Notes under the pieces: generated by a model | Databases searched by the model: none | What the model saw: only the letters and a program-made list of their open reading frames with translations | What the model was told of the DNA's origin: nothing | Position numbers and translations under genes: made by a program | NCBI GenBank assembly: GCA_025059535.1 | Contig: JANXCX010000011.1 | Location: 186,001 to 250,000 of the forward strand | Reading direction: 5' to 3' | Length of the DNA: 64,000 nt | From: Bacteroidia bacterium | Lineage (GTDB): Bacteria > Bacteroidota > Bacteroidia > SpSt-205 | Shown: positions 44,772-53,825 of the stretch, piece by piece | How positions within the stretch are numbered: position 1 is the first letter of the stretch | How the letters are laid out: every line of letters starts with the position of its first letter

Positions 44772-45326
44772 CTAGGGCGCCTTCTGCCGCAGGAAACTCT
44801 GACGATGATGAACGCAGGGCCCGTAGCGCGCGAGGGCCTCCCAATGCTGGCGTGTAGGGTAGCCCTTATTCCTCTTCCAGCCATACATAGGAAAGTCCCC
44901 GTCTATAACTCTCATCAGCCCATCTCGCACTACCTTAGCTACGATAGAGGCAGCGGCAATCTCAGGAAAGCGACTATCTCCACGAATATGGGTCTCCATG
45001 GACCTACACACCTTAGGGGCATGCGGGCCATCTATACGAATCCGAGCCGGTGTCAAAGGGAGCGTATCTAAGGCTTCCTCCATAGCCCAGAGCGTGGCGC
45101 GCAAAATCCCTACCTGGTCTATGGTAGCGGCGCTCTGCATGCCTATGCCAATTGCTTCCGCCCGTTGAAGAATCCAGGCAAAGGCCCGTGTGCGCTGGAC
45201 TGGGGTGAGGGCCTTACTGTCGCGGATAATGGGCGGAAGGGCAATTGGGGGGAGAATCACAGCCGCAGCCACCACAGGGCCAGCTAGCGAGCCGCGCCCA
45301 GCCTCATCTACCCCTGCTACCCACAC
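44772..45326 (-). CDS. rnhB: Ribonuclease HII
   Basis: 184 aa. Cuts RNA in RNA-DNA hybrids and at single ribonucleotides. G-V-D-E-A-G-R-G at the N-terminus (catalytic Asp-Glu pair), R-I-D-G-P near 100 (third Asp) and S-I-V-A-K-V near 128 (K, family A-S-I-x-A-K). Two adjacent GTG codons (45329 and 45326) can start; the second leaves 4 nt to the TAGTTTTG box and is preferred. Confidence 0.92.
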   Translation of the reverse strand: MWVAGVDEAGRGSLAGPVVAAAVILPPIALPPIIRDSKALTPVQRTRAFAWILQRAEAIGIGMQSAATIDQVGILRATLWAMEEALDTLPLTPARIRIDGPHAPKVCRSMETHIRGDSRFPEIAAASIVAKVVRDGLMRVIDGDFPMYGWKRNKGYPTRQHWEALARYGPCVHHRQSFLRQKAP

Positions 45327-45330
45327 CACC

Positions 45331-45338
45331 CAAAACTA
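45331..45338 (-). promoter_or_regulatory. -7 box of rnhB
   Basis: On minus TAGTTTTG, 4 nt before GTG 45326 or 1 nt before GTG 45329. Confidence 0.65.
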
Positions 45339-45385
45339 CGATGAAGAGAACGCTAATAACCCCCCCTGAAGCGGGCTTACATACA

Positions 45386-45424
45386 GAAAAGAAAACCGGC
45401 TGCACCCATAGATGGGTGCAGCCG
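45386..45424 (-). terminator. Intrinsic terminator of the first OmpA-TPR gene
   Basis: CGGCTGCACCCAT (45397-45409) pairs with ATGGGTGCAGCCG (45412-45424), a 12-13 bp stem with a tight loop. On minus it is followed by GGTTTTCTTTTC. Lies 20 bp after the OmpA-TPR stop. Confidence 0.88.
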
Positions 45425-45444
45425 CTTGGAAAATAAGGGCAGGT

Positions 45445-47202
45445 TCAAGGATTGAGCGCCGCTTTGAATTCGTTATTCTGGAAGTACTTGCGAAACTCTA
45501 AATCTTTTTGGGCTTTTTGGGCGAGGCTGCGGTCATTTTGCACCGCACGTCGGAGGTTAGTATAGAGGAGGTTATTATCAGCTGAACGAGCTCCTAAAAT
45601 AGCCAGTACATAATAGGCCAGGGCGTCGTTAGGGTTTTGTTGGGTAGCTTTTTCTAAGGCTACTTTAGCGCCGGAGAAGTCCTGCATGAGGAGGCGGGAA
45701 AGGCCGGCGTTATAGCGGGCGCCGGGCAAATCGCCAGCTTTGTCAAAGGCTTCCGCGGCCGCTGCATACTGCGCGGTTTTTTCATAAACTACCCCTAAGT
45801 TAAAGGCCGCTTCAGGCGTGGAACGAGAGGCATACGAGGACTGGAAGTATTGGGCCGCTTGGGCATACTCCCGACGGGCCAAATGAATCAGACCCAGATT
45901 ATTCAGAATAGAGGGATTACTGGCGCTGAGCCGGTTAGCCGTATTAAGGTAGTCTGCGGCTTCATCCAGACGGCCACCTAGGATAGCTAAGGCCCCTAAG
46001 TCATTAAAGGCGCGCGCATCTTGGCTATAGCGACTGGCGTAAGCCTTAAGCAGACGCTCACGCTGCGCCGCATCAGCCTGCCGTGTAGTGGCAAAGTAAA
46101 GCTCCTCTTGCACTAAAGCATTCAGAAGACCTTCTTGAGTCAGCGCCCCACGCAGGAAGGCATTCGCAATGCTGTCTATCTGCTCATCGGTCAAACGCCC
46201 CGAAAAGCCCTCAAGCCGCACATAAGTGCGACGGAGAGGCGCCAGAATAAACTCTACTTCCTTTGGCCCACCCACTAAGGCCATCACCTTCGCCTCCTTT
46301 TGGTCAAGGGGCAGATTTGAGGCAATTATGGCTTTGATCTGCTGCTTGACATTATCGGGGAAAGAAGTCTGCGCTAAATTCTGCTCAAAGCCTTTCCAGT
46401 CCTCCGTCTCGTTCCTCACCTTAAAGAAGCTGCTATCCAGGTAGGCTGTGTATCCCTCCTTACGCATCTGCTCAATAAGCCACTTTTGCACCTCTTTATA
46501 GCGATTGATAGAGAGGAACTCGTTTCGCCGGACCGTGCCCTCGGGTGAAGCGTAGCCTTCCAGGGATATGGAAGTAGCAGGGTACTTCTTTTGCAAAAAG
46601 GCTACAATATCCCGCACCGCCTGACGCTCATACTCCGTAGGCTGAATGAGATAGACGTTTTGGGGAAATTGAAAGAGGGCCTCCAGTGTAACAGGCCGAC
46701 GCGAGACATAATTGTGCTGCTCAAAAAGCACCTTAGGACGGCTGTCCACTAAGCGCGAGGTTGTAATGCAGCAGGGCGCAAGTTCGTAGTCGGGTAGATC
46801 AAAGGTTTTCCCTTTCCGCTCATAGGAGTTTTCGGCGAGCATGGTGCCGCCATCCATATTATCCTGGAAGGCAAATATGCCTTGCAGATTCACTACTACC
46901 CCCTCATTTTTGAGCTGACTTTTCGGGTAATCATCGGCCGAAATCGTAACGGTGCGCAGCTCGTAGCGATTGGCGCCGCTTCTAAGAACAAGCTTGCCTT
47001 GGTAGGTAGATTTGCGCCGGAAGCCGGATTTAGGTGGTACGGTCACGCGAATAGTGTATTTGACGGATTCGGCATGTACCTCCAGAGGATTAGGAGAGAC
47101 GTTAGCTACGACACCTTTGAATTTGCCGCAGTAGGTAAGTAGGATACTACCGGCAGCCAGCCCTAACAGGCTGAGTTTTCGTACATCTTTCTTAGCTCGC
47201 AT
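45445..47202 (-). CDS. OmpA-TPR lipoprotein (paralogue 1)
   Basis: 585 aa. ATG 47202 opens a lipoprotein signal with L-L-T-Y-C as lipobox. A beta domain follows, with the pair P-C-C near 143, then an OmpA-like peptidoglycan-binding part (S-L-E-G-Y-A-S-P-E-G-T near 230, R-R-N-E-F-L-S near 242), and at least four TPRs from about 400 (D-A-R-A-F-N-D-L-G-A-L-A; N-N-L-G-L-I; A-A-F-N-L-G-V-V-Y). Likely anchors the envelope to peptidoglycan or scaffolds surface complexes. Shares layout with 51331-53271. The ORF is open to 47304, but that runs into tsaD. Confidence 0.8.
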   Translation of the reverse strand: MRAKKDVRKLSLLGLAAGSILLTYCGKFKGVVANVSPNPLEVHAESVKYTIRVTVPPKSGFRRKSTYQGKLVLRSGANRYELRTVTISADDYPKSQLKNEGVVVNLQGIFAFQDNMDGGTMLAENSYERKGKTFDLPDYELAPCCITTSRLVDSRPKVLFEQHNYVSRRPVTLEALFQFPQNVYLIQPTEYERQAVRDIVAFLQKKYPATSISLEGYASPEGTVRRNEFLSINRYKEVQKWLIEQMRKEGYTAYLDSSFFKVRNETEDWKGFEQNLAQTSFPDNVKQQIKAIIASNLPLDQKEAKVMALVGGPKEVEFILAPLRRTYVRLEGFSGRLTDEQIDSIANAFLRGALTQEGLLNALVQEELYFATTRQADAAQRERLLKAYASRYSQDARAFNDLGALAILGGRLDEAADYLNTANRLSASNPSILNNLGLIHLARREYAQAAQYFQSSYASRSTPEAAFNLGVVYEKTAQYAAAAEAFDKAGDLPGARYNAGLSRLLMQDFSGAKVALEKATQQNPNDALAYYVLAILGARSADNNLLYTNLRRAVQNDRSLAQKAQKDLEFRKYFQNNEFKAALNP

Positions 47203-47220
47203 AGTGAGTTGTTTTGGGCG

Positions 47221-47228
47221 CAAAGGTA
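47221..47228 (-). promoter_or_regulatory. -7 box of the first OmpA-TPR gene
   Basis: On minus TACCTTTG, 18 nt before ATG 47202, in the 43-bp gap after tsaD. Confidence 0.6.
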
Positions 47229-47245
47229 GGAGTTTTTCCAAAAAG

Positions 47246-48211
47246 TTAGCTACGCGCGAAAGGGGATTCAGTGAGAGAAGTGTAGCGGCCCGTGAGGAGG
47301 GCATGCCAGCCCGCCACGGCTATCATGGCGGCATTGTCCATACAGTAGGCTAAAGGGGCAAGCCATACCTCTACGTTAGTGGCTTGGGCCTGGGTGAGGA
47401 GGTAGTTTCGGAAGTACTGATTGGCCGCTACGCCGCCTACCAGCCCTACGCGGCGCAGACCTAAAGCCCGCGCGGCCTCCAGCAGTTTCTGCGTGAGATA
47501 GGCAAAGACGCTATGCTGCCAGCTGGCACAAAGGTCAGGTAGGGCATGGCCCTGCTCCCGCGCGCGTAAAAAGGCCGTTTTTAAGCCGCTAAAACTAAAG
47601 TCGTAAGGCTGGTCGGTACGAGGAAAAGGAAAACTTAAGCGCCGCGGATCGCCCTGGCGCGCCAGCGCCTCTATGTGGGGTCCGCCTGGGTAAGGCAAAC
47701 CCAGGGCGGCCGCCACCTTATCAAATGCTTCCCCTACCGCATCATCGCGCGTGCGCCCCACCAGCTCTAGCCCCAAAGGATGCGTGACCCGAAATAAATG
47801 GGTATGTCCGCCTGTGGCTACTAAGACCAAAAGGGGGTAGGCCACAGGCTGCTCTCCCAGCTCCAACGAAGCTACGTGGGCTTCTAAGTGATTGACCCCA
47901 ATGAAAGGGAGACGCCAGGCCGCCGCTAAAGCCCGAGCGAAGGTAGAACCTATAAGTAGGGAACCCAGCAGGCCTGGTCCTTGGGCGGCGGCTACGGCGC
48001 GCAAGTCCCTCCAGGTGAGCCCCGCCTGGGAGAGTACTTCCTGAACCGCTATAGGTAAGCGTCCCTCATGCTCGCGCGAGGCCCACTCGGGAATAACCCC
48101 GCCATACTCGGCATGAAGGGCTTGCCTATAGACTACATGGGCATAAATTTGGCCTTGCCAGTACAAGCAGGCAGCGGTATCATCACAAGAGGTTTCAATC
48201 GCCAGGAGCAT
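47246..48211 (-). CDS. tsaD: tRNA N6-threonylcarbamoyladenosine transferase TsaD
   Basis: 321 aa. Moves threonylcarbamoyl to A37 of tRNAs that read ANN codons. I-E-T-S-C-D-D-T near 5, H-A-E-Y-G-G-V-I-P near 34 and the metal site S-R-E-H near 45-48, V-A-T-G-G-H-T near 129 and G-G-V-A-A-N near 253. ATG lies 17 nt inside asnB, so it is translated from the same message. tsaB, tsaC and tsaE are absent here. Confidence 0.95.
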   Translation of the reverse strand: MLLAIETSCDDTAACLYWQGQIYAHVVYRQALHAEYGGVIPEWASREHEGRLPIAVQEVLSQAGLTWRDLRAVAAAQGPGLLGSLLIGSTFARALAAAWRLPFIGVNHLEAHVASLELGEQPVAYPLLVLVATGGHTHLFRVTHPLGLELVGRTRDDAVGEAFDKVAAALGLPYPGGPHIEALARQGDPRRLSFPFPRTDQPYDFSFSGLKTAFLRAREQGHALPDLCASWQHSVFAYLTQKLLEAARALGLRRVGLVGGVAANQYFRNYLLTQAQATNVEVWLAPLAYCMDNAAMIAVAGWHALLTGRYTSLTESPFARS

Positions 48212-50021
48212 ACGCTGTAAATTGGCCTAGCTGCGCTAAAAGCCACAGACGAGTAGCCAGATAGGCTTCGCCGCGTTCAAATCGGTGCCAAAGCTGGGCT
48301 ATTTCGCGGCCCCGTAGCCCGTAGGCTGATTCCAAAAGGGTAGGTTGGGTATAGGTGCGGGCCCATTCAGCCAGCGGCCCCCTTAGCCACTGGGCCAGCG
48401 GTAAGGTAAAACCCCATTTTCGCCGTTTTACAAGAGCCAGCGGCAGGTAGTCTAAAAGAATAGCCCGCAAAAGCGGCTTATACTGCACGGGAAAATAGCC
48501 TTTTGGGCGCTTCAAGGCCGAGGCCACCTGCCACGAAAGGGTCACAAAGCGCTTATCCAAGAGGGGCACCCGCACCTCCAAGCTATGCTGCATAGAGGCC
48601 CGATCCACCTTCGTCAGAAGATCATCAGGCAGGTAAAAAAGAAAATCCAGCGCTACCTGGCGAAGGCGCGCCTCTGAGGGGAGAGCAAATTCAGCCCGCC
48701 AAGGAGGGGAACATTCAGGCAAAAGTCGCTGCACCTCCGCCCAGCTGAAGGTATTTTGCTCCTGGGAAAAGATATGTTCGGTAGGAGCGGCAGGCGGAAG
48801 GCGTAAGAGATGCGCTATGCGACGCAAACGCGCCGAGGGCATCTGCCCTAAAAGGCCGCTACTCCAGCGCCACCAGTCTCTCAGCCGAGCCAAACGAGCC
48901 GCCCATCGGTAGCGGCCATAGCCCCAATATAGCTCATCGCCTCCATCCCCAGCCAATACAACTTTCACAAAACGCGCCGCCAAGCGAGAGACCAGATAGG
49001 TAGGAATAGCCGAAACATCTCCAAACGGTTCATCATACCACTGGGGTAGCTCAGTAAGCCAACGGGCTGCTTCTGCCGCCGAAAGCACCTCCCAGAAGTG
49101 TCGCAGCCCCAGGTGCCGGGCGACCGCTTGGGCGTAGGGCAATTCGTTATACTTAGCCTCTGCAAAGCCTATAGTAAAAGCGGTCAGCTCGCCCCCTACC
49201 TCGCGCGCTAAGGCAGCCACTAAGGAGGAATCTGTACCCCCGCTCAGAAAAACTCCTACGGGTACATCGCTTACGAGATGGTCCTTCACGGCGCGACGCA
49301 GCTCTGCTTTCACAAGGACTTTAGCTTTAGATGGAGTAGTAAGGGAGATTGGCTGATGCCAAAGCTGGGTACGGTCGTAATACAGCTGCTGGGTTACGCC
49401 TTCAGCGGAGACGCGCCACACCTCCCCTGGTTGCACTTTTGAGATACCCTTATACCAGCTATGCGGCGCAGGAATAAAGCCTAAGTGCAAAAACTCTGCT
49501 ACGGCTTCAGGCCGCCGGGCCAGTGGCCTAAGCCAAGCGCGAAGGACCTTGAGCTCAGAGGCGAAATAAAGGCCTTCAGGCCGCTGCGCTACCCAGAGTG
49601 GCTTTATGCCAAACGGATCACGGGCCAAAAGTAAGCGGTGCGCGCGACTGTCGTAGAGCGCAAACGCAAACATCCCTTCCAGCCGCTCTAGAAAAGCCTC
49701 CTTCCACTCTAAGTAGGCATACACAATTACCTCGGTATCGCTGCGTGTGCGTAAAGGCCAACTTCTTTGCTGGGCTAGCTGACGAAAGTTGTAGATTTCA
49801 CCATTATATACGAGCCACACCCCTTGAGCCTCAAAGGGCTGATGGGCATTTTCGGAAAGGTCCAATATGCTGAGGCGGGTATGAGCCAAGCCTACCTTGC
49901 CATGGGGGGCACGCCAGAGACGCTGCGCATCAGGGCCACGATGACGCAAAAGCCTCAGGGCCTCTTCCAAAGGGGGTACGGCTACTTCCTCCCAGAGAAA
50001 ATAGCCGGCTAGGCCGCACAT
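48195..50021 (-). CDS. asnB: Asparagine synthetase (glutamine-hydrolysing)
   Basis: 608 aa. Makes asparagine from aspartate with glutamine nitrogen. The N-terminal class II glutaminase has Cys2 (M-C-G-L-A), H-R-G-P-D near 27, and N-G-E-I-Y-N near 73. The synthetase part has S-G-G-T-D-S-S near 258 (PP-loop) and G-D-G-G-D-E near 346. Starts 3 nt after the nuoD stop. A sugar-modifying AsnB homologue is conceivable, but motifs are typical. Confidence 0.92.
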   Translation of the reverse strand: MCGLAGYFLWEEVAVPPLEEALRLLRHRGPDAQRLWRAPHGKVGLAHTRLSILDLSENAHQPFEAQGVWLVYNGEIYNFRQLAQQRSWPLRTRSDTEVIVYAYLEWKEAFLERLEGMFAFALYDSRAHRLLLARDPFGIKPLWVAQRPEGLYFASELKVLRAWLRPLARRPEAVAEFLHLGFIPAPHSWYKGISKVQPGEVWRVSAEGVTQQLYYDRTQLWHQPISLTTPSKAKVLVKAELRRAVKDHLVSDVPVGVFLSGGTDSSLVAALAREVGGELTAFTIGFAEAKYNELPYAQAVARHLGLRHFWEVLSAAEAARWLTELPQWYDEPFGDVSAIPTYLVSRLAARFVKVVLAGDGGDELYWGYGRYRWAARLARLRDWWRWSSGLLGQMPSARLRRIAHLLRLPPAAPTEHIFSQEQNTFSWAEVQRLLPECSPPWRAEFALPSEARLRQVALDFLFYLPDDLLTKVDRASMQHSLEVRVPLLDKRFVTLSWQVASALKRPKGYFPVQYKPLLRAILLDYLPLALVKRRKWGFTLPLAQWLRGPLAEWARTYTQPTLLESAYGLRGREIAQLWHRFERGEAYLATRLWLLAQLGQFTAYAPGD

Positions 50022-50024
50022 CTC

Positions 50025-51314
50025 TTACTTGTCCGCCTCACCTAAGACCGGATCCACCGAGCCAATCAGGAGCACCGCATCAGATACCATAGCCCCCTCC
50101 AGAAGCCGTTCCAGTACTTGCAGATTAGCGAAAGAAGGGGACTTAATTTTCACCCGCCAAGGAATTCCTGTCCCATCACTATAGAGGTAAAAGCCTAATT
50201 CCCCTTTAGGGGCCTCAATAGCGTGATAGACTTCCGTACCCGCTGGGGCCAAGGGACCCACATCCGTCATCATAAAGTCATGAATCATCCCCTCCATGGA
50301 AAAGTAGACCTCATGCTTAGAGGGATAGGCGTACTTGGCGTTGTCCAAACGTATTTCGCCCTTCGGCAGCTTTTGGAGGCATTGCTCTATGAGGCGGGCA
50401 CTTTGAAACATTTCATCCATTCGCACATGATAGCGCGCAAGTACATCCCCTTCGGTACGGATAGGCACCTCAAAGTCCAATTCGGAATAGACTAGATAAG
50501 GCTCAAATACCCGAATATCGTAGGGCACGCCGCAGGCCCGCAGGTTGGGCCCCGTGAAGCCGTAGGCTATAGCTTCTTCTTTACTGATAGCCCCTATCCC
50601 CTCTACGCGCCGAAGGAAAATAGGGTTCTTATCTAGTAAGCCGCGCCAGTCGCGCAGTTCCTTATAGAAATTCTTGATAAAGTTCCGAATCATCTGGATG
50701 GTCTCGTCTGTGATATCGTATTGCACGCCTCCGATCCGGCAGTGGCTTACGGTAAAGCGCACCCCCGCCAGCTTATCAAAGATAGAGTAGATTTTTTCCC
50801 GTTCTCGGAAGGTCCAGAGGAACATGGACACGGCGCCTGCATCCATTATCATAGTGCCCAACCACAAAAGGTGAGAGGATATACGGGCCAGCTCACAAGC
50901 AATAGTGCGAATGTACTGGGCACGTGGCGGCGCCTCTATCCCCAGGAGCTTCTCCACCGCTAGGCAAAAGGCTACATTATTGGAATAGGGCGAAAGGTAA
51001 TCCATCCGGTCGGTGTAGGGCATAAACTCCTGAGGGGTCTTATACTCGGCGATTTTCTCAATGCCGCGATGAAGGTAGCCGATATCCAGTACCGCTTTTA
51101 TGATGCGTTCGCCATCCAGCATGAGCACAGCGCGCAGTACCCCATGGGTGGCTGGGTGCTGGGGCCCCATGTTGAGAATAATGCGCGTACGAAGCGGATC
51201 CGCCGTATCTATCTCAACAGTAGTATGCTTATCCTCCAGCCGCTTATATAAGGCCCATTGATGCTGCGGAAAAAAGGTAGGCTGAAGGACTAAGGAGGGC
51301 GACGACTCCTGCAT
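50025..51314 (-). CDS. nuoD: NADH-quinone oxidoreductase subunit D (NuoD)
   Basis: 429 aa 49-kDa-type subunit of complex I that helps form the quinone site. N-M-G-P-Q-H-P-A-T-H-G-V near 46, the Y-L-H-R-G-I-E-K block near 80, Y-L-S-P-Y-S-N-N near 105, and the C-terminal P-V-L-G-E-A-D-K, close to the family D-P-V-x-G-E-x-D-R. ATG 51314 is preferred to the TTG at 51329. It has 16 nt to the upstream OmpA-TPR stop, so may share its transcript. Isolated from nuoC and nuoE-type neighbours. Confidence 0.93.
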   Translation of the reverse strand: MQESSPSLVLQPTFFPQHQWALYKRLEDKHTTVEIDTADPLRTRIILNMGPQHPATHGVLRAVLMLDGERIIKAVLDIGYLHRGIEKIAEYKTPQEFMPYTDRMDYLSPYSNNVAFCLAVEKLLGIEAPPRAQYIRTIACELARISSHLLWLGTMIMDAGAVSMFLWTFREREKIYSIFDKLAGVRFTVSHCRIGGVQYDITDETIQMIRNFIKNFYKELRDWRGLLDKNPIFLRRVEGIGAISKEEAIAYGFTGPNLRACGVPYDIRVFEPYLVYSELDFEVPIRTEGDVLARYHVRMDEMFQSARLIEQCLQKLPKGEIRLDNAKYAYPSKHEVYFSMEGMIHDFMMTDVGPLAPAGTEVYHAIEAPKGELGFYLYSDGTGIPWRVKIKSPSFANLQVLERLLEGAMVSDAVLLIGSVDPVLGEADK

Positions 51315-51330
51315 GGCTAAGCTTAACAAC

Positions 51331-53271
51331 CTAACTGCCCCCCGCTATGCGCGCAAAGCGTGGATTATCCTTCACTATCCGAAAGACGGGGTTTGTATTG
51401 AGCTCTTCGCGAAAGGCAGGCTGAAGGGCTACAGCCCGCTCAAAGGCCTGGGCGGCCTTGTCCGGATAACCCTTATACGCATACAAAAGGGCTAGGTTGA
51501 AGTGGGCCTCCGCCAGCTTTTCATCTATAGAGATAGCTTGGAGAAAATCCGCCTCGGCTTCTAAGAGGCGGAAGACCTTCATGAGCGAGACGCCGCGGTT
51601 ATTATAGGCTACAGCCAGGCGCCCCTCCTCGGAAATTACCTTCGTATTATCGGCGATAGCCCCTGAAAGCCAGCCTATATAATCCATTATGATAGCCCGA
51701 TTGATGTAAAGCGAACGGTCGTTAGGCGCGCGCGCAATAAGGTCATTATACCGCTCCAGCATCTGCATGGCCTCCTCGCGCGAAAGCTCCTGCACGCCCT
51801 GCGTCCGATAGGCTAGAGCAGCTATACTATAAACGGGATTGTTTTGCGCCAAGGCAGCCGCTGCCTCAATATCCCGAATCGCACTCTTGAGGTCATTTAG
51901 GGCAAAATAATAAGTAGAACGCATGGCTAAAAGATTAGGAGTCCGATTCCCGCGTGTATCTATAAGGATATTGAGAATGTTTAGATTTTGGCTGGCATTC
52001 ATACCTGGCCTAAATCGGCTTACTATAAAAGTCTTCGTAGCCACATTGTAAAGCTCTGGGGCAAGTAGGGGCAAGGGCGCGTTGTACCGTTCTATATACA
52101 TCTTGTCGGGCTGGTAGCTAAAGCTAAAGCTCACCATAGCGTGACGGCAGAAAGGCAGAACTTTCTCGCGGATTTTCGGCCAGAAAGGCAGCTTACGGAG
52201 ATCTTTTTCGCGTTCATCTTCGTGTTTAGGCTGCGCCGCAATCTGTAGAATCTGCTGGCGCTCCTCCTCAGTGAAATCCGCCGTCTTGACAAGAATTCCA
52301 AAGCGTTCCCAATCCTCCCCCCGCCCTATCCCCTCCATCGGAATATCCCGCCCGCTTTTTTTCACAAACTGCTCGCGCAGATCCTTCACCACGGCTTCCA
52401 TACGCCCTTGGGAAAGGTTTTGATTGAGTGAAATGCGGCCATCTGGGGACGCATACCCTTCTACCTTAATCCCTTGAACCATGTACCCCATCTGCTCGTA
52501 TTTGGCTACATACTTTAGGATCGCATCAGCCAATTCTTTCTTATCAAACCGAGTGGACATGATAGGGAAAATCAGATCTAAGGTCCCCGTAAAGCCTTCG
52601 TAGCGGTACTGCTCGTCGCGAATGGGCAAATCGGGTAGCATAGCCCTCAGGCCAGTACGCACTTTCGCCCAAGGTTGCGACGTACAGCAGGGGGGATCCG
52701 CCGGACCAAACGGCTTCTGACGAGAATCGCAATATACCTTAGCGATATTACCCTTCTTATCCAGCTTTACTACGGAAAAATACAGCGACACTTGCTTGCC
52801 ATCCAGTTTTTTACCGCCCAGAGGAATTTTATACACGAAAAAAGGCTGCGAATTCTGCTTATAGTAGCTCTCGGTTATGATAAGTTCGCCCACTGACCCC
52901 TGCGGGTCCTTCTCCATGTTGGCTAGGCTTGGAGGGACCGAATAATCAACCCGTACAATTATAGCGACGTTTTGCTGGAGGTACTTACCATACTCTAAGT
53001 CATTGGCTAAGCGGAAATAAAGCGTATCATTGGCTTGTATGAACTGGCCCGGCTCCACAAAGGTAGGGTGGAATTGACTGTTATCATATTCGCTTACGCG
53101 CAGTGTAGCCGGGTCATTATTAGCGTCTAAGGTAGCTTGTACATCCTTTTTGAAGGAAGCACAGGTATTTACGTATTTCTTCCCGCCGTAACGGGTTTTA
53201 TTGATGAGGTCTGCGCGGCCGCAGGCTGCTACCCAAAGGACTAGAGGGACCCACCCATAGCGTACAAGCAT
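51331..53271 (-). CDS. OmpA-TPR lipoprotein (paralogue 2)
   Basis: 646 aa. ATG 53271 opens a lipoprotein signal with W-V-A-A-C as lipobox. Beta domain with the pair P-C-C near 195, an OmpA-like part (V-E-G-Y-A-S-P-D-G-R near 268 and N-L-S-Q-G-R-M near 282) and C-terminal TPRs from about 430 (A-Y-N-N-R-G-V-S-L; A-E-A-H-F-N-L-A-L-L-Y). Same order of parts as 45445-47202. TACCTTTG lies 6 nt before the start. The ORF is open to 53295, but that adds residues before the signal. Confidence 0.8.
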   Translation of the reverse strand: MLVRYGWVPLVLWVAACGRADLINKTRYGGKKYVNTCASFKKDVQATLDANNDPATLRVSEYDNSQFHPTFVEPGQFIQANDTLYFRLANDLEYGKYLQQNVAIIVRVDYSVPPSLANMEKDPQGSVGELIITESYYKQNSQPFFVYKIPLGGKKLDGKQVSLYFSVVKLDKKGNIAKVYCDSRQKPFGPADPPCCTSQPWAKVRTGLRAMLPDLPIRDEQYRYEGFTGTLDLIFPIMSTRFDKKELADAILKYVAKYEQMGYMVQGIKVEGYASPDGRISLNQNLSQGRMEAVVKDLREQFVKKSGRDIPMEGIGRGEDWERFGILVKTADFTEEERQQILQIAAQPKHEDEREKDLRKLPFWPKIREKVLPFCRHAMVSFSFSYQPDKMYIERYNAPLPLLAPELYNVATKTFIVSRFRPGMNASQNLNILNILIDTRGNRTPNLLAMRSTYYFALNDLKSAIRDIEAAAALAQNNPVYSIAALAYRTQGVQELSREEAMQMLERYNDLIARAPNDRSLYINRAIIMDYIGWLSGAIADNTKVISEEGRLAVAYNNRGVSLMKVFRLLEAEADFLQAISIDEKLAEAHFNLALLYAYKGYPDKAAQAFERAVALQPAFREELNTNPVFRIVKDNPRFARIAGGS

Positions 53272-53277
53272 ACGAGG

Positions 53278-53285
53278 CAAAGGTA
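53278..53285 (-). promoter_or_regulatory. -7 box of the second OmpA-TPR gene
   Basis: On minus TACCTTTG, 6 nt before ATG 53271. Confidence 0.7.
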
Positions 53286-53297
53286 GTACTTTCATGG

Positions 53298-53305
53298 TAT
53301 CTTTG
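53298..53305 (+). promoter_or_regulatory. -7 box of the EGF-like lipoprotein gene
   Basis: TATCTTTG, 13 nt before ATG 53319; 12 bp from the divergent OmpA-TPR box. Confidence 0.6.
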
Positions 53306-53318
53306 TAAGTAAGTAGGT

Positions 53319-53825
53319 ATGGTGCAGTCGCGCGTCCTTATAGGGCTAATTTATGTAGCAGGCCTTTCAGGTTGCCGAGAATCTAACTGCCAAGAAGGTG
53401 ACTGTCTCAACGGCGGCACCTGTACTTGGGGCGGCTGCCAATGTCCGCCAGGCTTTGGCGGCACGCGCTGCGAAATCAAATGGAGCGATGCCTGGATAGG
53501 GAGCTACACGGTAGATGAACGCTGCCGCGAAGTAGGGCTCATACCCCAATTTGACGCCCAAATCAAAGCCTCTCCCCTCTACCCAGACGTAATCTACTTT
53601 GAGGGATTTGGGGATATTGCCTGTGAGGGCCAAAAGATTCGGGTAGAAGCGCGCCTTACCAACGCCAACGAAGCCACAATAACCCGTCAAAGCTCCTGCA
53701 ACCGACGCTACATAGTGGAAGGGCGAGCCTCCCTCAATAACCGCATGGTAGTGGTAGAATATTCCTTCCAAGACTTCTCCACACAGCTGCGTGACTCCTG
53801 CCGAGCAGAGTGGCGCAAGTACTAG
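53319..53825 (+). CDS. Lipoprotein with an EGF-like domain
   Basis: 168 aa. Lipoprotein signal with lipobox L-S-G-C near 16-19. Residues 24-52 hold six Cys in the EGF pattern C...C-L-N-G-G-T-C...C-Q-C-P-P-G-F-G-G-T-R-C. A beta-rich domain of unknown type follows, with three or four more Cys. Probably a surface lipoprotein; similar EGF lipoproteins occur in Bacteroidota. Ends on a shared CTAG stop with the convergent gene. Confidence 0.82.
   Translation: MVQSRVLIGLIYVAGLSGCRESNCQEGDCLNGGTCTWGGCQCPPGFGGTRCEIKWSDAWIGSYTVDERCREVGLIPQFDAQIKASPLYPDVIYFEGFGDIACEGQKIRVEARLTNANEATITRQSSCNRRYIVEGRASLNNRMVVVEYSFQDFSTQLRDSCRAEWRKY

Noticed and set aside
44755-44844. Longer N-terminus for pheT
   Set aside because: Would run into rnhB; the usual PheT start with the -7 box is at 44754.
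48195-50021. asnB as part of an LPS sugar cluster
   Set aside because: No glycosyltransferase or sugar gene is adjacent and its motifs are those of ordinary asparagine synthetase.
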